From positions 1 to 13,537 of the forward strand of contig CAKZIX010000057.1 of the NCBI GenBank assembly GCA_936936565.1: a stretch of DNA of 13,537 nucleotides, read 5' to 3'. The position numbers were made by a program, and so were the translations under genes. This stretch comes from an uncultured Nocardiaceae bacterium. GTDB lineage: Bacteria > Actinomycetota > Actinomycetes > Mycobacteriales > Mycobacteriaceae. Positions 5,108 to 11,407 of the stretch are shown one piece after another. A model generated the notes under the pieces. It did not search any database. It had not been told where the DNA came from and saw nothing but the letters and a program-made list of their open reading frames with translations. Each line of letters starts with the position of its first letter. Position 1 is the stretch's first letter.

Positions 5108-6010
5108 GTGACTTTCAATCCGAAGCTGTGGCGCCCGGTTCCCGGGTTCGAGAACCTGACCGACATCACGTACCACCGGCATTGGGACGGCACGGCGCAG
5201 GGCACCGTCCGTATCGCGTTCAACCGCCCGGAGGTGCGCAACGCGTTCCGCCCGCACACCGTCGACGAGTTGTATCGGGCGCTCGATCATGCGCGGATGA
5301 CCTCGGATGTGGGCGCGGTGCTGCTCACCGGCAACGGTCCGAGCCCGAAGGACGGCGGCTGGGCCTTCTGTTCCGGCGGTGATCAGCGGATTCGGGGCCG
5401 CAGCGGCTACCAGTACGCCAGCGGCGAAACCGCCGACACCGTCGACAAGGCGCGCGCGGGCCGGCTGCACATCCTCGAGGTGCAGCGACTGATCCGATTC
5501 ATGCCGAAGGTGGTGATCTGTCTGGTGAACGGCTGGGCGGCAGGCGGCGGGCATTCGTTGCACGTCACCTGCGATCTCACGCTGGCCAGCCGTGAGCATG
5601 CCCGGTTCAAGCAGACCGACGCCGATGTGGGCAGCTTCGACGGCGGATACGGCAGTGCGTACCTGGCGAAGATGGTCGGGCAGAAGTTCGCGCGCGAAAT
5701 CTTTTTCCTGGGCCGCGCATATACGGCCGAGGAGATGCACCAGATGGGCGCGGTGAACAAGGTCGTCGATCATGCCGAGCTCGAGGATGTGGCGCTGGAG
5801 TGGGCCGCGGACATCAACGGCAAGTCCCCGCAGGCGCAGCGGATGCTCAAGTACGCGTTCAACTTGATCGACGACGGCTTGGTGGGTCAGCAGTTGTTCG
5901 CGGGCGAGGCCACGCGGATGGCGTACATGACCGACGAGGCCGTCGAGGGCCGGGATGCGTTCTTGGAGAAGCGCGAGCCGGATTGGGCGCCGTACCCCTG
6001 GTACTTCTGA
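5108..6010 (+). CDS. menB: MenB, 1,4-dihydroxy-2-naphthoyl-CoA synthase
   Basis: MenB closes the second ring of the naphthoquinone, turning o-succinylbenzoyl-CoA into DHNA-CoA. The 300-residue protein is crotonase-like and close to the M. tuberculosis enzyme as I recall it. It has LTDITYHRH (17-25), NRPEVRNAFRPHTVDELYR, the oxyanion-hole segments CSGGDQ (88-93) and GWAAGGGHS (142-150), and QTDADVGSFDGGYG (169-182). Asp171, Ser176 and Tyr273 correspond to the known catalytic residues Asp185, Ser190 and Tyr287 of the M. tuberculosis enzyme, by a constant offset of 14. The C-terminus WAPYPWYF is typical. GTG at 5108 gives the expected length; the open frame reaches a GTG at 5009, but that extension translates the 15-bp duplication and looks spurious. 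No Shine-Dalgarno is visible; a weak CAAAAT box 6 nt upstream hints at a leaderless mRNA. A hairpin follows the stop codon. Confidence 0.97.
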   Translation: MTFNPKLWRPVPGFENLTDITYHRHWDGTAQGTVRIAFNRPEVRNAFRPHTVDELYRALDHARMTSDVGAVLLTGNGPSPKDGGWAFCSGGDQRIRGRSGYQYASGETADTVDKARAGRLHILEVQRLIRFMPKVVICLVNGWAAGGGHSLHVTCDLTLASREHARFKQTDADVGSFDGGYGSAYLAKMVGQKFAREIFFLGRAYTAEEMHQMGAVNKVVDHAELEDVALEWAADINGKSPQAQRMLKYAFNLIDDGLVGQQLFAGEATRMAYMTDEAVEGRDAFLEKREPDWAPYPWYF

Positions 6011-6014
6011 TGGC

Positions 6015-6048
6015 CGCCACCGCGTCCCGAGCGGCCGGGACGGTGGCG
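6015..6048 (+). terminator. Hairpin just downstream of menB
   Basis: Arms CGCCACC...GTCCC (6015-6028) and GGGACGGTGGCG (6037-6048) pair over 12 bp with a 2-nt bulge and an 8-nt loop, beginning 4 nt after the menB stop. There is no T-tract, which is common for actinobacterial terminators. It probably ends the menB transcript. Confidence 0.6.
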
Positions 6049-6114
6049 CCACCGAACGTGCGGCATCCCCCAGCAACACCGCAATCGTCAACCTCGTAGA
6101 CCAACGCTAGCGGC

Positions 6115-6130
6115 GACCGACCGGTCGGTC
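6115..6130. promoter_or_regulatory. 16-bp perfect palindrome, TetR-operator-like
   Basis: GACCGACCGGTCGGTC is identical to its own reverse complement. The shape (two inverted halves with no spacer) resembles operators of actinobacterial TetR-family repressors. It lies 55 bp upstream of the -10 box of the operon leading to menE. No TetR gene is in the window, so the cognate regulator would be elsewhere. Confidence 0.5.
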
Positions 6131-6132
6131 AA

Positions 6133-6170
6133 ACCGGCGGGACGCGCTTCGACGAAGCCGCGTCCCCGGT
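6133..6170 (+). other. Large hairpin upstream of the menE operon promoter
   Basis: GGGACGCG (6139-6146) pairs with CGCGTCCC (6159-6166). The stem continues inward as CTTC/GAAG around a 3-nt loop, with one bulged C, and outward as ACCG/CGGT (6133-6136, 6167-6170). It ends 14 bp before the predicted -10 box, so it overlaps the -35 zone. It may be a second terminator element for menB or a regulatory dyad. Confidence 0.45.
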
Positions 6171-6184
6171 GACCGTCGGTGCCC

Positions 6185-6190
6185 TACGCT
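6185..6190 (+). promoter_or_regulatory. Predicted -10 box of a leaderless promoter for the menE operon
   Basis: TACGCT matches TANNNT and is followed by exactly 7 nt (TGAAAAC) and then the GTG at 6198. No Shine-Dalgarno is present, which is consistent with a leaderless transcript. Confidence 0.5.
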
Positions 6191-6197
6191 TGAAAAC

Positions 6198-6638
6198 GTG
6201 GTCGACCGCGAGGTGCCGGACCCTCGGCATGCTGCTCCCGACGGGGTGGCCGAGGCCACCGTCGCGGCGGTCGGCAAGCTGTCCGAGGCGCTGGAGACGG
6301 TGGAACGTGCGCGCGGGATGCTGTACTCGTTTCACCAGCTCATCGGTCATGCCGATCTCATGCTCGACGAGGCCGTCGCCCTGTTTCGTGCCGCCGGACA
6401 CCCCGAGTTCGCCACCGAGGTGACCCGGAACCTCATCGGCCGCAACGTCGTCGAGGACTCCTGGACCTTCCAGCTCGTCGAGCAATTCGACGACGGCTAC
6501 TGGGAACCGTTCCGGGACACCGAACGTCGAGCTCGACACCGGTTCATGGCCGGCCGGCGGCACGTCTACGAGGCCCGCATGCGGGCGCGCCGGGCGCACC
6601 TGCCCGAAACGGGACCGGAGTTCCGATGGAAATCTTGA
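6198..6638 (+). CDS. Conserved hypothetical protein, first gene of the menE operon
   Basis: The 146-residue protein has no signal peptide or membrane segment and appears all-helical. Its most distinctive parts are KLSEALETVERARGMLYSFH (27-46), GRNVVEDSWTFQLVEQF (81-97), and a basic block, MAGRRHVYEARMRARRAH (117-134). Similar proteins occur beside menE in mycolic-acid actinobacteria (Rv0543c in M. tuberculosis is my recollection, not checked), and no function is known to me. The GTG at 6198 is supported by the TACGCT box 7 nt before it. Its last 13 bp overlap the VOC gene, so the two are translated in a coupled operon. The linkage to menE invites a quinone-related guess, but nothing in the sequence shows catalysis. 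Confidence 0.85.
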   Translation: MVDREVPDPRHAAPDGVAEATVAAVGKLSEALETVERARGMLYSFHQLIGHADLMLDEAVALFRAAGHPEFATEVTRNLIGRNVVEDSWTFQLVEQFDDGYWEPFRDTERRARHRFMAGRRHVYEARMRARRAHLPETGPEFRWKS

Positions 6639-7006
6639 GCAGCCGGATCATTGTGCGGCCCACCGATTACGAGCGCACTCTCGAGTTCTACCGCGACGTG
6701 CTCGGCCTGGCGATCGCCCGCGAATATCCCGGCGGCACAGTGTTTTTCGCTGGTCAGGGCTTGATCGAGGTGGCCGGGCACGGGTCCGGCGGTGCGGCGG
6801 GATTCAGCGGCGCGATCTGGCTGCAGGTTCGCGACGCGGCGAAGACCCAGTCGCAGTTGCGAGCCCGCGGGGTCGACATCGTGCGGGAGGCCCGCGCGGA
6901 ACCGTGGGGTCTGATCGAACAGTGGATCGCCGATCCGGACGGCGTGCCGATCGTGCTCGTCGAGGTTCCGGCGAATCACCCGCTGCGGCGCGACAGCCGT
7001 TTCTGA
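6626..7006 (+). CDS. VOC-superfamily (glyoxalase/bleomycin-resistance fold) protein
   Basis: The 126-residue protein is a single vicinal-oxygen-chelate domain: SSRIIVRPTDYERTLEFYRD (5-24) then VLGL, VFFAGQGLIEVAG (39-51), AIWLQVRD (63-70), and the typical C-terminal IADPDGVPIVLVEVP (101-115). Members bind a metal and act as lyases, isomerases, dioxygenases or drug-binding proteins; the substrate here cannot be read from the sequence. The ATG at 6626 has GGAG about 6 nt upstream and overlaps the preceding gene by 13 bp. The menE start follows 12 nt after the stop. As I recall, M. tuberculosis also has a glyoxalase-like gene in its menE-menB region, which supports a conserved association, possibly in handling a reactive quinone precursor (inference). 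Confidence 0.88.
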   Translation: MEILSSRIIVRPTDYERTLEFYRDVLGLAIAREYPGGTVFFAGQGLIEVAGHGSGGAAGFSGAIWLQVRDAAKTQSQLRARGVDIVREARAEPWGLIEQWIADPDGVPIVLVEVPANHPLRRDSRF

Positions 7007-7018
7007 CACGATCGTCGG

Positions 7019-8155
7019 GTGGCGACCGTACTGCAGACCCTGCCCATCCCTGCGGGTCCAGACGCTGCCCGCGTGCTGCCGGCGCTGGCGGCGGCCCTGG
7101 ACGGCGGTCGTGCGCTGCTGCCGGTGCCGGCCGGCGATCCTCGCGAGGCCGCACGGCTGACGGCCGCGCTCGGCGCCGACGCGCCGATCGCCGCTGCCGT
7201 CGCGCTCGTGGTCGCGACGTCGGGAACGACGGGAATTCCCAAGGGCGCCATGCTGTCTGCCGCGGCACTGCGAGCCAGCGCGGCGGCCACGCACGAGCGG
7301 CTCGGCGGCCCCGGTGGCTGGCTGCTCGCGCTGCCCCCGCACCACATCGCGGGCCTGCAGGTGATGCTGCGGTCGCTGCAGGCAGGGTTCGAGCCGGTGA
7401 TCGTCGACGTGTCGAGCGGGTTCGATCCCCATACGCTGCCCGCTGCCGTCGCCGCGCTGCGCGGTCCGCGCCGCTACACCTCGTTGGTGCCGACGCAACT
7501 GCTCAAGGCACTCGACCATCCGCCCGCCGCGGCGGCGCTGGCGACGCTGGACGCGGTGCTGATCGGGGGCGCCGCGACGCCGGCGGCTGTGCGGGACCGG
7601 GCCGAGCGGGCGGGCATCACCGTCGTGCGCACCTACGGGATGAGCGAGACGTGCGGGGGCTGCGTATACGACGGGCGGCCGCTGCGCGACGTGCGGGTAC
7701 GCATCGACGCCGGGCGCGTGGTGCTCGGCGGACCCGTGCTCGCCGACGGCTATCGCGGGCTGCCCGACCATCCGGCGTTCGCCGAGCCGGGGTGGTTCCG
7801 CACCGACGACGCCGGGACCTTCGACGGGACGCTGCAGATCCGGGGCCGCCTCGACGAGGGCATTTCGACGGGCGGGTTGACGGTGTTGCCACAGGTGGTG
7901 GAGGCGGCGCTGGCATCGCATCCGGGGGTCCGCGAGTGCGCGGTGCTCGGGCTGCCCGACGCACGTCTCGGCGAGCGCGTGGTGGCGGTGGTGGTCGGCG
8001 CAGTCACGCTCGACGACGTGCGCGCGCACGTCGCCGCGCGGTTGGATCCGACGGCCGCGCCCCGCGAACTGCATCTCGTGGCCGCGCTGCCCTTGCGCGG
8101 GCCGGGCAAGGTGGACCGAAAGGTGTTGCGCGACATGCTGACAGCGCAGCAGTAG
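7019..8155 (+). CDS. menE: MenE, o-succinylbenzoate-CoA ligase
   Basis: MenE adenylates o-succinylbenzoate and transfers it to CoA, making the substrate of MenB. The 378-residue protein is a compact ANL-family ligase. It shows the phosphate-binding loop ATSGTTGIPKGA (66-77), PPHHIAGLQ (106-114), the adenine-binding YGMSETCGG (206-214), GWFRTDD (258-264), GRLDEGISTGG (276-286) and the C-terminal PGKVDRKVL, with Lys364 at the place of the catalytic lysine. Other ANL ligases are 500 residues or more; the shortened N-terminal domain is normal for actinobacterial MenE. The GTG start lies 12 nt after the VOC gene and lacks a strong Shine-Dalgarno, which suggests reinitiation from the upstream gene. 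The stop is 5 bp from the convergent HxlR gene stop. Confidence 0.94.
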   Translation: MATVLQTLPIPAGPDAARVLPALAAALDGGRALLPVPAGDPREAARLTAALGADAPIAAAVALVVATSGTTGIPKGAMLSAAALRASAAATHERLGGPGGWLLALPPHHIAGLQVMLRSLQAGFEPVIVDVSSGFDPHTLPAAVAALRGPRRYTSLVPTQLLKALDHPPAAAALATLDAVLIGGAATPAAVRDRAERAGITVVRTYGMSETCGGCVYDGRPLRDVRVRIDAGRVVLGGPVLADGYRGLPDHPAFAEPGWFRTDDAGTFDGTLQIRGRLDEGISTGGLTVLPQVVEAALASHPGVRECAVLGLPDARLGERVVAVVVGAVTLDDVRAHVAARLDPTAAPRELHLVAALPLRGPGKVDRKVLRDMLTAQQ

Positions 8156-8160
8156 GGGAA

Positions 8161-8562
8161 TTACTCCGCGCGGGCGTCGTAGTCGGCCCGGGCGGCGGCG
8201 ACGTCGTCCATGTGCGCCTCGGCCCAGGTTTTGATCGCCAGCATCACCGGCCGCAGGCTGCGCCCGAGTGCGGTCAGTTCGTAGTCGACGCGCACGGGAA
8301 CCTCCGCCGTGACGCGCCGCTCGACGAGACCGTCGCGTTCGAGCGAACGCAGGGTTTGGGTGAGCATTTTCGGGCTCACGCCCGCGACGATGCTGCTGAT
8401 CTGGCCGTACCGCAGCGGGCCGTCGGTGAGTGCGCTCAGCACCAGCCCAACCCATTTGTCGCTGATCCGGTCGAGCAACTGCCGAGTCGGACATTCGGCC
8501 ATGAAGGCGTCGTAGGACTGCCGCGCCTCGTCTCGCCGCTGCGCCGCCGTCCTCGTGGCCAT
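8161..8562 (-). CDS. HxlR-family winged-helix transcriptional regulator
   Basis: The 133-residue protein has the full HxlR signature: an N-terminal cysteine (Cys24 in AECPTRQLLDRISDKW), then the winged helix with GPLRYGQISSIVAGVSPKML (48-67), LRSLERDGLVERR (71-83) and the wing VDYELTALGRSLRP (92-105). Cys24 is the only cysteine. In several relatives (YodB, HypR) a conserved N-terminal cysteine senses quinones or electrophiles by thiol oxidation, so a redox-sensing repressor role is reasonable inference. ATG at 8562 is chosen with AAGGG about 8 nt upstream; an in-frame GTG at 8571 sits too close to the same site. It is divergent from the oxidoreductase across a perfect inverted repeat, which implies autoregulation and control of that gene. 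Confidence 0.92.
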   Translation of the reverse strand: MATRTAAQRRDEARQSYDAFMAECPTRQLLDRISDKWVGLVLSALTDGPLRYGQISSIVAGVSPKMLTQTLRSLERDGLVERRVTAEVPVRVDYELTALGRSLRPVMLAIKTWAEAHMDDVAAARADYDARAE

Positions 8563-8601
8563 GATGTTCACCCTTCGCTCAGTTACGCACTCTCGGGTAA
8601 G

Positions 8602-8620
8602 TACTATCCAGTGGATAGTA
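8602..8620. promoter_or_regulatory. HxlR operator overlapping divergent -10 boxes
   Basis: TACTATCC and GGATAGTA form a perfect 8-bp inverted repeat with a 3-bp spacer (AGT). Each arm holds TACTAT on its own strand, a TANNNT -10 box (8602-8607 for the oxidoreductase, 8615-8620 for the regulator). TACT...AGTA dyads are typical of YodB/CatR-type operators. Binding here would block both promoters. Confidence 0.7.
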
Positions 8621-8670
8621 ACGCTTCTACGGTGAGTTGCACATCGCAAGCAACCGACAAGGAGCGCACC

Positions 8671-9477
8671 GTGCGCGCAGCAATCGTCACCGCCCCCGGC
8701 ACCATCGAGATCGCCGACCTCCCGGTTCCCGTGCCCGGACCGGGCGAGGCGCTCGTCGAGGTCACCGCCGCGGCGATCAACCCCGTCGACAGGTTCACCG
8801 CCCGCAGCGGCATCGCCCGCGGTCTCGGCTGGGATTTCGCGGGCACGCTCGCGGACGGCACCGCGGTCACCGGAGTCGCGGTGGGCTTCGGCGATCTCGG
8901 CTCGCACGCCGAATACGTCGTCGCCCAGACCCGCTTTCTCACACCGACCGACATCGAACCCCTCGCCGCCGCAACCCTGTCGCTGAACGCGCTCGCCGCC
9001 GCTCGCACTCTCGAACTGGCAACCGGCACAAGCATTCTGGTGACCGGCGCCGCCGGGTCGGTGGGTGCATACATCGTGGAACTAGCCGCCCGGCAGGGCC
9101 GGGCGGTGATCGCCCAAGCCGACGATGCGGACGCCGCCTTCCTGCGCGCTATCGGCGCCGCCGAGGTGCTCGGGCGGGGGCAGACCTACCCGCAGCGGGT
9201 CGACACGGTGATCGACGCCGCGGTCATCGGATCGCTCGACCGGGTGCGTGACGGCGGCACGTACGTCAACATGCTGCCCAACGCGGTGCCGGCCACCGAG
9301 CGCGGCATCGACGTGGTCACGGTCGACGAATCCGGCTATCCGGACAACCTGGCGGAGCTGATCGCCGCACCGCTCACCGCCCGAGTCGCGCAGACGTATC
9401 CGCTGGAGGAGATCGAAAAGGCGTACCGGCATGCCGATCAGGCCGGCCTGCGTGGGCGCATCGTGCTGGTGCCGTAG
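8671..9477 (+). CDS. NADP-dependent quinone-oxidoreductase-like MDR protein
   Basis: The 268-residue protein belongs to the medium-chain dehydrogenase/reductase superfamily, zinc-independent quinone oxidoreductase branch. It has a GroES-like N-terminus (MRAAIVTAPGTIEIADLPV, INPVDRF at 36-42, GWDFAGTL at 53-60), a Rossmann nucleotide-binding loop VTGAAGSVGAY (124-134), and the closing YPLEEIEKAYRHADQAGLRG seen in this branch. It is somewhat shorter than the usual 300-330 residues; the catalytic-domain loops are trimmed. No zinc-ligand cysteines are present. The GTG start has a strong AAGGAG 6 nt upstream. Its promoter carries the HxlR operator, so the pair looks like an inducible response to a quinone or other electrophile (inference from the family and the layout). 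Confidence 0.9.
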   Translation: MRAAIVTAPGTIEIADLPVPVPGPGEALVEVTAAAINPVDRFTARSGIARGLGWDFAGTLADGTAVTGVAVGFGDLGSHAEYVVAQTRFLTPTDIEPLAAATLSLNALAAARTLELATGTSILVTGAAGSVGAYIVELAARQGRAVIAQADDADAAFLRAIGAAEVLGRGQTYPQRVDTVIDAAVIGSLDRVRDGGTYVNMLPNAVPATERGIDVVTVDESGYPDNLAELIAAPLTARVAQTYPLEEIEKAYRHADQAGLRGRIVLVP

Positions 9478-9543
9478 CGGGTATCCGCGTCGCGCATGCC
9501 TGGCGCAAGCGCCGTGCAAGAACCCGCGCGGATCGTTACCGCC

Positions 9544-10497
9544 ATGACAACGAATGCAGTCGAAGCCGCCGACCTCGTCAAGGTCTTCGGCACCCAGCGG
9601 GCCGTCGACGGCGTCAGCCTCACCGTGCCGCAGGGCACGGTGTACGGCGTGCTCGGCCCGAACGGCGCCGGCAAGACCACCACGATCAAGATGCTCGCCA
9701 CCCTGTTGCGGCCGGACGCCGGTGCCGCGCGAATCTTCGGCCACGACGTGGTGCGCGAGCCGAACGCGGTGCGCTCGCTCGTCGGCGTCACCGGGCAGTA
9801 CGCGTCGGTCGACGAGGATCTGACGGCCACCGAGAACCTGATGATCTTCTCCAGGTTGCTCGGTTTGTCGCGCCGGGACTCCCGCCGCCGGACGCGCGAA
9901 CTGCTTGCCGAGTTCGCGCTCACCGAGGCCGCCGACAAGGCGCTGAAGAACTTCTCCGGCGGTATGCGGCGTCGGCTCGACCTGGCGGCCAGCCTGATCG
10001 CGACCCCGCCGCTGCTGTTCCTCGACGAGCCCACCACCGGCCTGGATCCGCGCACCCGCGCGCAGATGTGGGACACCATCCGCCGCCTCGTCAGCGAGGG
10101 CGCCACAGTCCTTTTGACGACGCAGTACCTCGACGAGGCCGATCAGCTGGCCGACCGGATCGCGGTCATCGACCGCGGGCGCGTGATCGCCGACGGTACC
10201 GCCGACGAACTGAAGTCCTCGGTCGGAACCTCGTCGCTGCAGCTGTCGGTGGTCGACCACACCGACCTGCCGTTGGCGCGCAACCTGATTGCCGAGGTGC
10301 TGGGCACCGAGGTGGCGGTCAGCCCGGAAGCCGGCCGGCTCACCGCCGCGCTGCACGACGCCTCGCGCACCGCCGAGATCCTGATCCGGTTGCGCGAGTT
10401 CAACATCGACGTCGACGAGATCACGGTGTCCAAGCCGACGCTCGACGAGGTCTTCCTCACCATCACCGGACACGCAGCCGAGGAGCACGCCGCATGA
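9544..10497 (+). CDS. DrrA-type ABC transporter ATP-binding protein
   Basis: This is the 317-residue ATPase of a daunorubicin-resistance-type exporter. Motifs in order: Walker A GPNGAGKTT (38-46), Q-loop Gln85 (TGQYASVDEDLT), signature FSGGMRRRLDLA (137-148), Walker B LLFLDEP (157-163), D-loop TGLD (165-168), and TTQYLDEADQLADR (192-205), where Gln194 replaces the usual H-loop His, as is normal in DrrA proteins. The C-terminal 90 residues form the DrrA-type extension ending PTLDEVFLTITGHAAEEHAA. The ATG at 9544 is preceded by GATCGT and 7 nt, a weak leaderless signal; no Shine-Dalgarno is clear. It works with the permease downstream to export a lipid, drug or secondary metabolite; the cargo is unknown. 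Its stop overlaps a 22-codon ORF by ATGA. Confidence 0.95.
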   Translation: MTTNAVEAADLVKVFGTQRAVDGVSLTVPQGTVYGVLGPNGAGKTTTIKMLATLLRPDAGAARIFGHDVVREPNAVRSLVGVTGQYASVDEDLTATENLMIFSRLLGLSRRDSRRRTRELLAEFALTEAADKALKNFSGGMRRRLDLAASLIATPPLLFLDEPTTGLDPRTRAQMWDTIRRLVSEGATVLLTTQYLDEADQLADRIAVIDRGRVIADGTADELKSSVGTSSLQLSVVDHTDLPLARNLIAEVLGTEVAVSPEAGRLTAALHDASRTAEILIRLREFNIDVDEITVSKPTLDEVFLTITGHAAEEHAA

Positions 10498-10562
10498 CCG
10501 CCCACCGCGCGCGACCCGTCACCACCGCACGCCGACCCCGAGCCAACGAGGTGCCCGCATGA
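10494..10562 (+). CDS. 22-codon bridging mini-ORF between drrA-like and drrB-like genes
   Basis: A reading frame of 22 codons begins in the ATGA that holds the stop of the ATPase gene and ends in the ATGA that holds the start of the permease gene. It has its own strong Shine-Dalgarno (GAGGAG, about 8 nt upstream, inside the end of the ATPase gene). The peptide is arginine-rich and starts MTAHRARPVTTARRP. It fills the whole 61-nt gap between the two genes, in a third frame. A role as a translational relay that couples permease synthesis to ATPase synthesis is likely if it is translated at all; a functional peptide is less likely. Confidence 0.45.
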   Translation: MTAHRARPVTTARRPRANEVPA

Positions 10563-11386
10563 CCACCGCAACCCTCACCAAAGAAATTGCGCCCCAACCC
10601 GTTACCCGCGAACCGCGACAAGTGACGCCGGCGCAGGCCGTCGCCAACACGCTCACCATGGCCCACCGCGGGCTGCTGAAGATCAAGCACAACCCCGAGC
10701 AGCTCTTCGACGTCACGCTGCAGCCGATCATCTTCACGCTGATGTTCACCTACATCTTCGGCGGTGCCATCTCCGGCGACGTGAAAAGTTATCTGCCCAT
10801 CATCATTCCGGGCATTCTCGTGCAGACCGTGATCGCGACGTCGATAGTCACCGGCACCCAGTTACGCGACGACATGGACAAGGGCGTCTTCGATCGATTC
10901 AAATCCCTTCCGATCGCGCGTATTTCGGCGCTGTCCGGCGCGCTGACGGCGGACTCGGTGCGCTACGGCATCGCGACCGTACTCACCCTGATGATGGGTG
11001 TGCTGATGGGTTACCGCCCCGGCGGCGGCGTGCTGGGTGTGCTCGCCGGTGCGCTGCTGGTCGTCGTGTGCTCCTTCGCGACCAGCTGGATTTTTGCGCT
11101 GATGGGGGTGCTGATGAACAAAGCGGCTGCAGTACAAGGCGTTTCGATGCTCATCCTGTTCCCGTTGACGTTCATGTCGAGCGCGTTCGTGCCGGTGCAG
11201 ACGATGCCGGGCTGGATGCAGACCGTGGTCAACCTCAACCCGATCACCCATCTCGTCTACGCCGTACGCGAGCTCATGAACGACGGCACCGTCGGCGTGC
11301 ACTTCGTGTGGTCGCTCGTCGGTGCCGCCGCGATCGTCGCCGTGTTCGCCCCGCTCACGGTGCGCGGGTACATGCGCAAGGCCTAG
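10559..11386 (+). CDS. DrrB-type ABC transporter permease
   Basis: The 275-residue integral membrane protein is the permease partner of the ATPase upstream. After a polar cytoplasmic N-terminus (1-50) with KHNPEQLFDVTLQPIIFTLM, six hydrophobic segments are visible at about 52-72, 79-99, 136-152, 157-185, 194-213 and 249-267. The cytoplasmic loop DKGVFDRFKSLPIAR (107-121) and NLNPITHLVYAVRELM (225-240) are ABC-2 hallmarks. The ATG overlaps the stop of the 22-codon mini-ORF, with GAGG about 8 nt upstream. Together the pair forms an ABC-2 exporter; relatives confer anthracycline resistance or move cell-envelope lipids in mycobacteria. The substrate here cannot be deduced. The gene ends 21 bp from the convergent regulator. 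Confidence 0.94.
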   Translation: MTTATLTKEIAPQPVTREPRQVTPAQAVANTLTMAHRGLLKIKHNPEQLFDVTLQPIIFTLMFTYIFGGAISGDVKSYLPIIIPGILVQTVIATSIVTGTQLRDDMDKGVFDRFKSLPIARISALSGALTADSVRYGIATVLTLMMGVLMGYRPGGGVLGVLAGALLVVVCSFATSWIFALMGVLMNKAAAVQGVSMLILFPLTFMSSAFVPVQTMPGWMQTVVNLNPITHLVYAVRELMNDGTVGVHFVWSLVGAAAIVAVFAPLTVRGYMRKA

Positions 11387-11407
11387 CTCGCTGGCTTGCG
11401 GACAGCG

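Noticed and set aside
4629..5111. Long open frames through the minisatellite on both strands, encoding repetitive peptides.
   Set aside because: They are open because the period is a multiple of 3; no start signal is seen, and the 31-bp unit breaks any single frame relation to the repeat.
4655..6091. 478-codon open frame on the minus strand.
   Set aside because: It is the antisense shadow of menB continued into the minisatellite; menB on the plus strand has full family motifs.
6904..9477. 857-codon plus-strand frame.
   Set aside because: Most of it is an out-of-frame reading of menE and the antisense of HxlR; only the part from the GTG at 8671 is a real gene (the oxidoreductase).
9480..9540. 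Weak inverted repeats in the gap before the ABC ATPase gene (for example GGCGC-AA-GCGCC at 9502-9513).
   Set aside because: Stems are only 5-6 bp with a very small loop or large bulges in GC-rich DNA; not distinguishable from chance.
10115..10135. Missing H-loop histidine in the ABC ATPase (Gln194).
   Set aside because: TTQYLDEAD is the normal form in DrrA-type ATPases, so it is not a defect.
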